From: Arthrobacter subterraneus
GTDB lineage: Bacteria > Actinomycetota > Actinomycetes > Actinomycetales > Micrococcaceae
DNA: 54,814 nt
Reading direction: 5' to 3'
NCBI RefSeq assembly: GCF_900099735.1
Contig: NZ_FNDT01000018.1
Span: 1-54,814 of the forward strand
In this document: in pieces, positions 8,555 through 16,748 of the stretch
Layout of the letters: each line of letters starts with the position of its first letter
How positions within the stretch are numbered: position 1 is the stretch's first letter
Translations under genes and position numbers: made by a program
The notes under the pieces: model-generated
The model's input: the letters and a program-made list of their open reading frames with translations, nothing else
Database searches by the model: none
Told to the model about the DNA's origin: nothing

Positions 8555-10552
8555 TCAGATTGTCCGTACCTCAGTCGCGGGCGATACCTCGCGGAACACC
8601 TGCTCTGCGTTGATGCGTGCAGCGTCGGTGGCGAAGCCTGAATCCAGGAAGACAGCCCGCAGAGGCTGCCGCCTCGCGACCTCACTGATGATGGTCGGAT
8701 TGATGTCCCCGGAGAAGCAGGCGACGAGGGCTCCCTCGGCCGCCGACAGGATTTCACGGCCATCAACTTGTTCGGCGATGACGGGTTCGCTGAGGTCCAA
8801 AGCCCAGTCGAGCAACACTTGGAACAGCAGGTCGTACGCGTCGCGGTCCGGCCGGACGCTGTTGATCGCCCCGGACAGCATGTCTTGCGAGAGGCTGTCG
8901 GGGACTGACAGGGTGTCGACCAAGTTCGAGGTGTCCACTCGCAGCACTCGGAAGCCGCTATCCGCCAGCAGGTCACCCGCAAGCCTCTCGTGCGCCAGCC
9001 GCATCCGCTGCTTGGTGATCTCAGCAACGGTCGCCGGTCGCCCGAGGCGCTTGAGGTGCCGGATCGCGTTCGTGGTGATCTGCTTCGCAGCCCCCTTCGC
9101 CGTCTTGAGCGACTCGTTCAAGTCCTCGGCGACCTGGATTCCGATGAAACGGCATGACATCGACTCAGTGCTGTTGAGTTCGAGAACGGCCTGCATCGCC
9201 GAACCGGAGCCCGCGAACATGTCGAGCACGATGTCATCGCCAGACACGCCGACTGCGCGATAGATGTCCCGGAGCAGGAACTCGTCCTTGGGGTTCGTGA
9301 AGACCTTCTCGCCGAATAGCGTCGCGAGCCGCTTCGAGGCCGCGCGGCCATCGACGTAGCGGATACTCGTGAGGCTCTGGTACTCGGTGTTCGCGAGATA
9401 GGTCTTGTTGTTGGGGACTGTTGTCTCATCGGGACCGAAGTGGACGCGACCGTCGGCGATGCGCTCGCGCATCGCTGGCTCGGGATATCGCCAGCCGGTG
9501 GACGGCATCTTGACGGTTTTCCCCGTTACAGGATGGCTGACCTCATAGACGTACTGCCCATCATTCGGCCCTGCGATGTTGTCCGGGAAGTAGACGCCTC
9601 GGGCGTCCATCCAGGTGTAGTGTTTGCTAGCCGACACCGGGTCGCTCGCAGGGAACTGCTTGAACCACGCTTTTGCCTCGGCGTTGATAGCAGCCCAGTC
9701 GTCGCCGTGCTTCCTCCGGAACCCGTCGAACGCGGCGTATATCTTGTCGAGTCCCTCTTTCTTCTCAACCCAGTCACCGGCGTTGGCCTGCCGGTTCTTC
9801 ACGAAGAAGACGATGTACTCATGCTGGATTGAGACGTACGCCTGATCGTTTTTGCTGCTGTTCTTCAGCACGATCTCTCCGACGTACGACGCGTCGCCGA
9901 GCACCTCCTCGCCCAAGCGGACGAGGCTGGCGTGCTCGTTCTCGTCGATCGACACAACAAGCACGCCGTCGTCGGTCAATAGGTTCCTGGCCAGCTTGAG
10001 CCGCGGGTACATCATGCTCAGCCAGTCCGAGTGGAAGCGACCGTTCGCCTCCGTGTTCGCAACCAGGCGCTCGCCACTCTTCAGGCTTTGGCCTGAGCGC
10101 GCGAGGTACTCGGCGCTCGACTCGGCGAAGTCATCGTCATACACGAAATCGTTTCCCGTGTTGTAAGGCGGGTCGATGTAGATCAGCTTCACCTTGCCGA
10201 GATACGACTCCTGAAGCAGTTTGAGCGCCTCCAGGTTGTCGCCCTCGATGAGCAGGTTCTTCGTTGTGTCAAAGTCGATCGACTCCTCCCGCACCGGACG
10301 CAGCGTCTTGGCGATCGGCGTGTTGGCGGCGAAGGCGGCGGCACGCTTGCCGGGCCAGTCGAGCTGGTAGCGCTCTTGCGGCCCCTCAACGACCTGGTCG
10401 GAGAGTTCTTGCCTGAGAAGATCGAAGTCAACAGCGAGGGTCACGTTGCCCTCCGCGTCTCGCGACTCGGTGATGACCTGCGGGAACAGGTCGGCGATCC
10501 GCTCGATGTTGCGAGCGGTGAGGTCGGGGGAATGCAGGGTCCGCTTCTCCAT
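8555..10552 (-). CDS. Type III-like DNA methyltransferase, downstream copy (Mod A), intact
   Basis: 665 aa from the ATG at 10552 (a GTG at 10555 is an alternative). The catalytic motif IV DPPY is at 127-130 and the SAM-binding FAGSGS is at 446-451. This order is that of beta-class amino-methyltransferases, to which Type III Mods belong, so N6-adenine methylation is likely. The segment between, about residues 225-430, should be the target recognition domain. The final 40 residues (LRAVFLDSGF through EVRTI) form a conserved Mod terminus. The first 190 residues closely match the neighbouring Mod B, but the central region does not, so the two probably recognise different sites. Confidence 0.92.
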   Translation of the reverse strand: MEKRTLHSPDLTARNIERIADLFPQVITESRDAEGNVTLAVDFDLLRQELSDQVVEGPQERYQLDWPGKRAAAFAANTPIAKTLRPVREESIDFDTTKNLLIEGDNLEALKLLQESYLGKVKLIYIDPPYNTGNDFVYDDDFAESSAEYLARSGQSLKSGERLVANTEANGRFHSDWLSMMYPRLKLARNLLTDDGVLVVSIDENEHASLVRLGEEVLGDASYVGEIVLKNSSKNDQAYVSIQHEYIVFFVKNRQANAGDWVEKKEGLDKIYAAFDGFRRKHGDDWAAINAEAKAWFKQFPASDPVSASKHYTWMDARGVYFPDNIAGPNDGQYVYEVSHPVTGKTVKMPSTGWRYPEPAMRERIADGRVHFGPDETTVPNNKTYLANTEYQSLTSIRYVDGRAASKRLATLFGEKVFTNPKDEFLLRDIYRAVGVSGDDIVLDMFAGSGSAMQAVLELNSTESMSCRFIGIQVAEDLNESLKTAKGAAKQITTNAIRHLKRLGRPATVAEITKQRMRLAHERLAGDLLADSGFRVLRVDTSNLVDTLSVPDSLSQDMLSGAINSVRPDRDAYDLLFQVLLDWALDLSEPVIAEQVDGREILSAAEGALVACFSGDINPTIISEVARRQPLRAVFLDSGFATDAARINAEQVFREVSPATEVRTI

Positions 10553-12459
10553 CACGCACCACCGACCAGCGAGCGACGGTCATATGGTCTTGACCTCAGT
10601 GTGTGGCGAGCGTTCACTGAACACCTGCCCGACGTTGATGCGCGCCGCGTCGTCCGCGAAGTCTTCGTCGAGGAACACGACACGAAGCGGCTGACGCTCC
10701 GCGATGGCCGCGGCAGCCCGAGAGAGAGAGAGAGAGAGAGAGAGAGATCGCGCGCCTCACGCGGACGTGTGCACAGGATCAACGCACCCTCCTCAACGTC
10801 GTACACCTCGAAGCCATCAATCGTCTCCTTCTGGATTGGCATCGTGAGTTCCAGTCCCCAGTCGAGAAGGACCTGGAACAGCAGGTCTTCGCCCGTACGG
10901 TCGGGTTTCACGCTGCTTCCAAAGTCCGAGAGGGTGAGTTGATCCGTGTCATCGGGCGCCCTCAGTACGTCGGTCATGTTCGTCGTGTCGATGCGGAGCG
11001 AACGGAACCCGACATCGAGCGCGTCGCCGAGGACTCCAGCCTGGGATCGTGTGTCGGCGCCTGCCCGGCGAATCCGCTCGCGGGAGACTTCCGCGATCGT
11101 GCGATACCCAGCGGTGGCCGCATCGGTGTTCGCGTCAGCGACTTCGTCAAGCTGCACCAAGATGTATCGCCGAGTCCCACCGTCCTCCGCGTTGAGCCGC
11201 GAAACCGCGTCGCCTGTCGTTCCCGACCCCGCAAAGAAGTCGAGCACGATTGAATCTGACTCAGTACCCTGCCGGACCAGCTCCTTTATGAGCCGAGTCG
11301 GCTTTGGGAACGCAAAGACTCCGCTGCCGAGCAGCTCGCGGCCTTCCTGCGTCCCGTCCGCGGTGTAGACCTCCTCGATCACCGACCTGAAGGCGATCAA
11401 GTCCGTCTGCATCTCCGCGCGGAACTTCTTCTCCCTCGGCCTTCCACCTTCGCGCGACGGAAAGAGGATGCGTCCTTCAGACACCATCTCCGCCATCCGA
11501 TCCGACGAGTACCGCCAACCAGTGCTGGGATTCGGCGGATACACCGTGTCCGTCGCGGGATCGATGAGATCGTAGTGAAGGTTCGGTCGTTGCTCACGCG
11601 TGGCGAGACCGAGAATGCTCCGGCTCATCCACGGTCCACGCGGGTCGTCGTCCGGGTTCCCGAACTTCGATTCGTCTCGTTCCACGCCGCGGAGGCAGCC
11701 TTCTGAGGTACGGGCATAGGCAAGGACGTACTCGTGATCCGTTGACACGTTCGTCGTGGCCCTCATGTCGGTGAACTTCCGAGCCCTCCAGACAAGCTGC
11801 GCGATGAAGTTCCTCTCACCGAATACCTCTCCGCACACCTTCCGCAGATTGTCGACCTCATGATCATCAATCGAAATGAAGATCACCCCGTCCTCGGTCA
11901 GCAGGGCACGCGCCAGCTTCAAACGTGCGTACATCATGCTGAGCCAGTCGGAGTGGAAGCGCCCGCTCGACTCGGTGTTGGCCAGGAAACGCTCGCCAGC
12001 CGCAGATGCCTGGCTCGAACGCTCCAGGTACCCGGCGCTGGACTCAGCGAAATCGTCGTTGTAGACGAAGTCGTTCCCGGTGTTGTAGGGCGGGTCGATG
12101 TAGATCAGCTTGACCTTGCCGAGGTAGGACTCCTGGAGCAGCTTGAGCGCGTCGAGGTTGTCACCTTCGATGAAGAGGTTCTTCGTGGTGTCGAAGTCCA
12201 CCGACTCCTCGCGAACGGGACGGAAGGTCTTAGCGATCGGCGCGTTAGCTGTGAAGGCGGCGGCACGCTTGCCCGGCCAGTCGAGCCGGTAGCGCTCCTG
12301 CGGGCCCTCGACGATGAAATCGCTGAGTTCCTGGCGCAGGAGGTCGAAGTCAACCGCTCGAGCGGGGTTGCCGTCGACGTCTGAACTCTCGGTGACCACG
12401 CTGGGGAACAGCTCGGCGATCTTGTCGATGTTGGCCTGCGTGAGGTCGGGTGATGTCAT
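10552..12459 (-). CDS. Type III-like DNA methyltransferase, upstream copy (Mod B), C-terminus out of frame at a (TC)14 tract
   Basis: As read, 635 aa from ATG 12459 (GGAGAG upstream; GTG 12474 is an alternative). DPPY and FAGSGT motifs are present in the same order as in Mod A. After residues EARD the coding strand has fourteen TC units (LSLSLSLSL), then 55 unrelated Arg/Ser-rich residues ending at 10552, where the stop overlaps the Mod A start codon (TGATG). In another frame the DNA after the tract encodes 46 residues ending QPLRVVFLDEDF...EVKTI, matching the Mod A terminus, with a stop at 10580. That frame is reached with 13 or 16 units. The gene is therefore either phase-variable and sampled in the altered state, or the repeat was miscounted. 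Confidence 0.88.
   Translation of the reverse strand: MTSPDLTQANIDKIAELFPSVVTESSDVDGNPARAVDFDLLRQELSDFIVEGPQERYRLDWPGKRAAAFTANAPIAKTFRPVREESVDFDTTKNLFIEGDNLDALKLLQESYLGKVKLIYIDPPYNTGNDFVYNDDFAESSAGYLERSSQASAAGERFLANTESSGRFHSDWLSMMYARLKLARALLTEDGVIFISIDDHEVDNLRKVCGEVFGERNFIAQLVWRARKFTDMRATTNVSTDHEYVLAYARTSEGCLRGVERDESKFGNPDDDPRGPWMSRSILGLATREQRPNLHYDLIDPATDTVYPPNPSTGWRYSSDRMAEMVSEGRILFPSREGGRPREKKFRAEMQTDLIAFRSVIEEVYTADGTQEGRELLGSGVFAFPKPTRLIKELVRQGTESDSIVLDFFAGSGTTGDAVSRLNAEDGGTRRYILVQLDEVADANTDAATAGYRTIAEVSRERIRRAGADTRSQAGVLGDALDVGFRSLRIDTTNMTDVLRAPDDTDQLTLSDFGSSVKPDRTGEDLLFQVLLDWGLELTMPIQKETIDGFEVYDVEEGALILCTRPREARDLSLSLSLSLGLPRPSRSVSRFVSCSSTKTSRTTRRASTSGRCSVNARHTLRSRPYDRRSLVGGA
10720..10747 (-). 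repeat. (GA)14 / (TC)14 simple sequence repeat inside mod B
   Basis: 28 bp of perfect dinucleotide repeat. The Mod B frame is correct before it and wrong after it. Unit counts of 10, 13 or 16 give the sibling-like C-terminus (stop at 10580). The observed 14 gives a 55-aa off-frame tail. 15 would give a 35-aa tail. Slipped-strand mispairing at such tracts is the classical mechanism of phase variation. Confidence 0.95.
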
Positions 12460-12477
12460 TCGTAGTCTCTCCACGGG

Positions 12478-13143
12478 TTACCTCTGCTGTTCCAGTTCGT
12501 GTTGCTTCGTCTTGAGTGTGCGGCGGAGCTCGACCTTGCGGTTGAGCTGAGGCTCAGTGCGGAGCTTGCGCTCCAAGGAGGCGACCTCACGTTCGAGCTT
12601 GCGCACCGCCGACAGCCTGTCAGCAACGTCTGACATGTCCTCGCCCGGGCGGGCCGTGATCGGGGTCAGCGGCTGTAGGAGTGCCGCGTAGAGGGCGGGC
12701 AGTGTGATCGCCGTCGGCAGGGCTTGCCGCCCCGTGTCTCCTCGCTGCCAACCGGTCGAGTAGTAGTCGCTGAGCTTGGGAGCCCCGGTGCCGAGCTGCT
12801 TGTGCGCCGCGACCGTCCGCGCCTCGGGCTGCTCGCCGCGGTGGCGCGCGATCTCGAAGATGATCGGGAACGGGATGGCCTTGTCGATGGCGCCCAGGAC
12901 GGCTTCGCTCACGTCATCGGTCTTGGCGTCGATCGTGAAGACCTGCACCTCGGGGACTGCCGGCGTGCCGGGCAAGTTGACCGTGGCCTCGGCGAGTTTG
13001 TAGGCCCAGGTGATGCGTTGGACTTCGGCGATGAACTTCTCCCGCACAGCAGCGCTGACGGTGCCGTGCTCGTAGAACTTCTCCTTGGGCACTCGTTTGC
13101 CGAGCTTCGCTGCCTCGGGCCAGCGGTAGAGGATGTCAGTCAT
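12478..13143 (-). CDS. DUF4391 domain-containing protein
   Basis: 221 aa from ATG 13143, which overlaps the end of the SNF2 helicase gene by 8 nt, indicating translational coupling. It begins MTDILYRWPEAAKLGKRVPKEKFYEHG, typical of DUF4391. It ends in a charged helix (about 170-221) likely to form a coiled coil. The family is uncharacterised but often lies between helicase and methyltransferase genes of restriction-like loci. A structural or bridging role in the complex is an inference. The Mod B gene follows after 18 nt. Confidence 0.82.
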   Translation of the reverse strand: MTDILYRWPEAAKLGKRVPKEKFYEHGTVSAAVREKFIAEVQRITWAYKLAEATVNLPGTPAVPEVQVFTIDAKTDDVSEAVLGAIDKAIPFPIIFEIARHRGEQPEARTVAAHKQLGTGAPKLSDYYSTGWQRGDTGRQALPTAITLPALYAALLQPLTPITARPGEDMSDVADRLSAVRKLEREVASLERKLRTEPQLNRKVELRRTLKTKQHELEQQR

Positions 13144-16100
13144 CGGCACCGCCCTTGGCGGGGTCTACGACGGCGATGAACGCGGTCAGTTCGAAGTCGT
13201 CGAGGCCGGCGATGGTCTGGGTGAGGGCGGTCGTGCTGCCGCCGGTGAAGAGGCTGTCGATGTCGCGTTCCTCGGTGACATCGATCATCGAGTGGATCGC
13301 GTCGGTGAGCAGCGCCGAATACATGCCCATCTGGGCACCCTCGCCGGTCACGGCGTTGAACACGCCTACGACATCGCTGACCGGTTCCTCGTAGGGTCGG
13401 CAGCCGGCGCGAAGCAAGTCGAGGAGGTGCTTGGCTTCGGTGTGGTTCGCGATGACCTCGCCCTGGTCGTCGAGGTAGACGAGGTAGTGCGGGTGGAGTC
13501 GGTTGCCTCGGTTGATGTGCTCGTCTGCGGTGAGGTTTCGGAGGGCGAAGATGACTCCGGGCCGCAGTCCCTTGCTGGGGTCTGCGGGGATCACGGCGTG
13601 CAGGCCGCGGGGCGCGGTGTCGAGGTCGCCGTGTTCCTTGATATAGCCGAGCAGGTCCATGCGGAAGTCGTTGAGTCCGAGGTCGGTGATCGAGACTCCC
13701 GTTCGGACGTCTTCGAGCTCGATGACCTCATCTTGGAGTTTGCGGAGTTGCTCCTTGCGGAAGGCTGCGTCGGAGTCTTCGAGGGTGAGGACGTTGTCGT
13801 CGGCGGTGCTGGCCAGGTCGGCGATGACCATGCGGTTCTCGACGCGTTCCTTGAGGTTGATGTACTCGTCGAGGGAGATGTCGGGCCAGAAGTTCACGAG
13901 CTGAATCTGACTGTTGGTGGAGCCGATGCGGTCGATGCGTCCGAAGCGCTGGATGATGCGCACGGGGTTCCAGTGGATGTCGTAGTTGATCAGGTAGTCG
14001 CAGTCCTGGAGGTTCTGGCCCTCGCTGATCACGTCAGTGCCGATGAGCACGTCCAGCTCGCGGGTCTCGCGCGGCATCGTGAGGTGGCGCTGCTTGGAGC
14101 GCGGCGAGAACAACGACATCACCTGCTGGAAGTCGAAGCCCGTGCCGAGGGTTGTCTTCGCTCCGTGGCTTCCGCCGGTGATCACGGCCGTGTCCAGTCC
14201 GGCGGCTGCGAGCGTGGGCGCCAGTTCTCGGTAGAGGTAGTCGGCGGTGTCGGCGAAGGCGGAGAACACGAGCACCTTGCGGTTGCCGTCGTTGATGGGG
14301 TGCCGAGCCTTGTCCTCGATGAGTTGTTTGAGTTTGCGGAGCTTGAGGTCGTGGTCGGGGGTGACTTTGCGCATCTCGTCGAGGAGTTCCCGCAGGGTCT
14401 CGCGGTCGTTCCACAGGTCGCGCTGCCAGGACTCGATGTCGAGGTCGTCGAGGTCGATCTTGATCTTCTCGCCGAAGGACAGCGCTTCGATGTTCGCGTC
14501 GTCTTCGTCATCGACATCGAAGTCGAGCCCCGCGAGCTCGGGGCTCAGATCGGCGAGGTTGCCCGCGTGGTTGCTGATGCGTCCGAGTGTGTGGGTGACG
14601 GAGCCTTCGATCTTCGCCAGGGTGAGGCGGAAGGCATCGACCGAGCTCTCCAAGCGCTTGAGCAGGTTGACGGTCATGAGCTTCTTCAAGCCCTGCTCAC
14701 GACCGGCCTGCCCGAGGTTGGATCGGGCGCTCCCGGCGGTGACGTTGTAGAGGTCTTCGTACTTGGCGCGCCGGCTCGGGAACACGTAAGCGAGGGGGGT
14801 GTAGACGGCGAGGGTCAGCGCCTGGAGCTGCTCGAAGATGTCGTTGAAGCCGGGCACGTCCGGGAGGTCCGTGAGCGGCTCGCGGATGGACAGCGGAGGG
14901 CGTCGCTCCGGGAAGGCGCCGATCTCGGTGGTGTCATAGAACGCTTGGATGTGCTTGCGCGAACGCGCGATGGTGACGGAGTCCAGTAACTCGAAGAAGT
15001 CGAAGTCGAGCATCTGGAGGATGCGGTCGGTGGTGCGGTGCTCAGGGTCCAGCTTGGACCACTCGTTGAACACGCGCTGCGCGTCAGAGAAGACCTTCTC
15101 GACCGTCGTGGACAGGCTCAGGTGCTGGGCGAGGTTCTCTGACTCGCCCTCGTAGGCGAGCTGGAGCTGGTTCTTGAGGTCGTTGAAACGGTTGTTCACC
15201 GGGGTGGCCGAGAGCATCAGCACCTTGGTCTTCACGCCCTCGCGGATGACCTGGCGCATGAGGCGCTGGTAGCGCGACTCCTTCTCCTCGGCGTAGTCAG
15301 CGTTGCGGAAGTTGTGGGACTCGTCGATCACGACGAGGTCATAGTTGCCCCAGTTGATCCGATCCAGCCGCAGGCCGAGCGACTCACCCTTGGTGCGGGA
15401 GAGATCGGTGTGGGCAAGCACGTCGTAGTTGAACCGGTCGGAGGCGAAGATGTTGGTCGTCAGGTTGGCGTTGTAGTTCGTCCAGTTCTCCGCGAGCTTC
15501 TTCGGGCACAGCACCAGCACCGACTTGTTGCGCAGCTCGTAGTACTTGATGACCGCGAGCGCGGTGAACGTCTTGCCGAGGCCGACGGAGTCGGCGAGGA
15601 TGCAGCCGTTGTAAGTCTCCAACTTGTTGATAATGCCGGTGGCCGCGTCGCGCTGGAAGTTGTAGAGGCTCTGCCAGACCCTCGTCTCCTGATACCCAGT
15701 GCGGTCGTTCGGCAGCACGTCCTCGTTGATGTCGTCGAGGAACTCTGCGAACAGGTTGTAGAGGATCAGGAAGTAGATGCGTGCCGGGGAGTTCTCGGTG
15801 TACACGCTGGCGATGTGATCATGGACGGCCTGAGTGACGTCGCTGACCTGTTCGGGGTTGTTCCAAATCTGGTCGAACAGCTGCATGTACTGCTCGGTCA
15901 TCGAGGCCTCGTCGAGCCGGTTCACGAAGCTCGACACGGCGTTGCCGCGTTCGTAGCCGAGATCGGCGGTCGTGAACCCCTGGAGCTGGGTGTACGCGGC
16001 CTTGTCATCGATGACCGCGAACTGCTGCATCGGGTTGCCCGTGGCGTTCGAGCGGAAGGTGACCTTGCGGCGAACCCAGTCCGCGCACTCACGGGCGATC

Positions 16101-16423
16101 GCGCGCTGGGTGAGCTTGTTGCGCAACCTGATCTCAAAGTCGGACCCCGCCAGGCTCGACTCGGCCTGGCCGCCGGGAATGAAGAACTCGCGGCGCTCTT
16201 TGCGGAGCTTGTCCGTCACCTTCTCGGTCACGAACGACGGTGACGTGAAGATGAACTCCAGATCGCTGACCTTCTCAAGCTCCTTGCGGAGAGCCTCGAA
16301 CGCGAAGATCGAGAACGTCGAGGCAGCGATGCGCACCTTCGAGCCTGGCGCAATCTCGGCTTTCAGATCGTCGCCCAAGAGGTCGGAGACGTTGTTGATG
16401 ATCCGCACGTGACTACCCAGCAT
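13136..16423 (-). CDS. SNF2-family helicase with N-terminal PLD-like region
   Basis: 1,095 aa from ATG 16423, which overlaps the upstream HTH gene stop by 11 nt. Residues 1 to about 200 resemble a phospholipase D-like fold (KVRIAASTFSIFAFEAL, then FAVIDDKAAYTQLQGFTTADLG) but lack a clear HxK catalytic pair, so this part may be inactive or bind DNA. The rest is an SF2/SNF2 motor: Walker A DSVGLGKTF, DEAH-box VVIDESHNF, motif III MLSATPVNNR, and motif VI IIQRFGRIDRIGS. Related proteins act in anti-phage systems such as DISARM and restriction-like loci. Having both this motor and a Type III Res in one operon is unusual. Confidence 0.87.
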   Translation of the reverse strand: MLGSHVRIINNVSDLLGDDLKAEIAPGSKVRIAASTFSIFAFEALRKELEKVSDLEFIFTSPSFVTEKVTDKLRKERREFFIPGGQAESSLAGSDFEIRLRNKLTQRAIARECADWVRRKVTFRSNATGNPMQQFAVIDDKAAYTQLQGFTTADLGYERGNAVSSFVNRLDEASMTEQYMQLFDQIWNNPEQVSDVTQAVHDHIASVYTENSPARIYFLILYNLFAEFLDDINEDVLPNDRTGYQETRVWQSLYNFQRDAATGIINKLETYNGCILADSVGLGKTFTALAVIKYYELRNKSVLVLCPKKLAENWTNYNANLTTNIFASDRFNYDVLAHTDLSRTKGESLGLRLDRINWGNYDLVVIDESHNFRNADYAEEKESRYQRLMRQVIREGVKTKVLMLSATPVNNRFNDLKNQLQLAYEGESENLAQHLSLSTTVEKVFSDAQRVFNEWSKLDPEHRTTDRILQMLDFDFFELLDSVTIARSRKHIQAFYDTTEIGAFPERRPPLSIREPLTDLPDVPGFNDIFEQLQALTLAVYTPLAYVFPSRRAKYEDLYNVTAGSARSNLGQAGREQGLKKLMTVNLLKRLESSVDAFRLTLAKIEGSVTHTLGRISNHAGNLADLSPELAGLDFDVDDEDDANIEALSFGEKIKIDLDDLDIESWQRDLWNDRETLRELLDEMRKVTPDHDLKLRKLKQLIEDKARHPINDGNRKVLVFSAFADTADYLYRELAPTLAAAGLDTAVITGGSHGAKTTLGTGFDFQQVMSLFSPRSKQRHLTMPRETRELDVLIGTDVISEGQNLQDCDYLINYDIHWNPVRIIQRFGRIDRIGSTNSQIQLVNFWPDISLDEYINLKERVENRMVIADLASTADDNVLTLEDSDAAFRKEQLRKLQDEVIELEDVRTGVSITDLGLNDFRMDLLGYIKEHGDLDTAPRGLHAVIPADPSKGLRPGVIFALRNLTADEHINRGNRLHPHYLVYLDDQGEVIANHTEAKHLLDLLRAGCRPYEEPVSDVVGVFNAVTGEGAQMGMYSALLTDAIHSMIDVTEERDIDSLFTGGSTTALTQTIAGLDDFELTAFIAVVDPAKGGADD

Positions 16424-16613
16424 CCTCGTCGTGAGTCGAGGCCGAGGCTCCACCCCGTCGCACCCAGTCGTCGATCTCGCTGGCTTGGAACTTCCAGAGG
16501 CGTCCGACCTTGTGGGCTGGCATGGCCTTCTCGGCGATCCAGGTGTAGACGGTGTCTTTGGTGACCCCGAGGTGGGCGGCGATGTCGTCTGCGGACAGCC
16601 ACGGCTCAGCCAC
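16413..16613 (-). CDS. Excisionase-type helix-turn-helix protein heading the restriction operon
   Basis: 66 aa. The fold is MerR/excisionase-like (LSADDIAAHLGVTKDTVYTWI, then GRLWKFQASEIDDWV). The GTG start at 16613 follows AGGGAGG. The stop overlaps the helicase start, so it is the first gene of the defence operon and may regulate it. It could instead serve as a recombination directionality factor for the element, but its position argues for an operon regulator. Confidence 0.8.
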   Translation of the reverse strand: MAEPWLSADDIAAHLGVTKDTVYTWIAEKAMPAHKVGRLWKFQASEIDDWVRRGGASASTHDEDAG

Positions 16614-16725
16614 GTTGGTCCTCCCTCGCTCTATGGCCCAGGCAGGCCAACACTCACGATGGTACCGGCGGAGGTACGGCTTGAGTTGGGTTTCTCCGGG
16701 CGTGGCCGAACGAGATGGGTGCCGA

Positions 16726-16742
16726 GAGCGGCGACGCCGCTC
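16726..16742 (-). terminator. Possible hairpin terminator after the hydrolase operon
   Basis: Perfect 7-bp stem GAGCGGC/GCCGCTC with a 3-nt loop, 7 nt beyond the hydrolase stop codon. There is no T-run, so the terminator call is weak. The surrounding 16614-16748 stretch must also hold the promoter of the restriction operon; no convincing -35/-10 pair was seen. Confidence 0.3.
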
Positions 16743-16748
16743 GGGCGA

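Noticed and set aside
10720..10747. Dismissing the (TC)14 frameshift as an ordinary pseudogene
   Set aside because: Sequence after the tract is intact in another frame and matches the sibling Mod end, with a sensible stop, so decay is less likely than a switch; miscounted repeat length remains possible.
13133..14989. Long plus-strand open frame (618 codons) opposite the SNF2 helicase
   Set aside because: Same antisense signature; the helicase motifs are on the minus strand.
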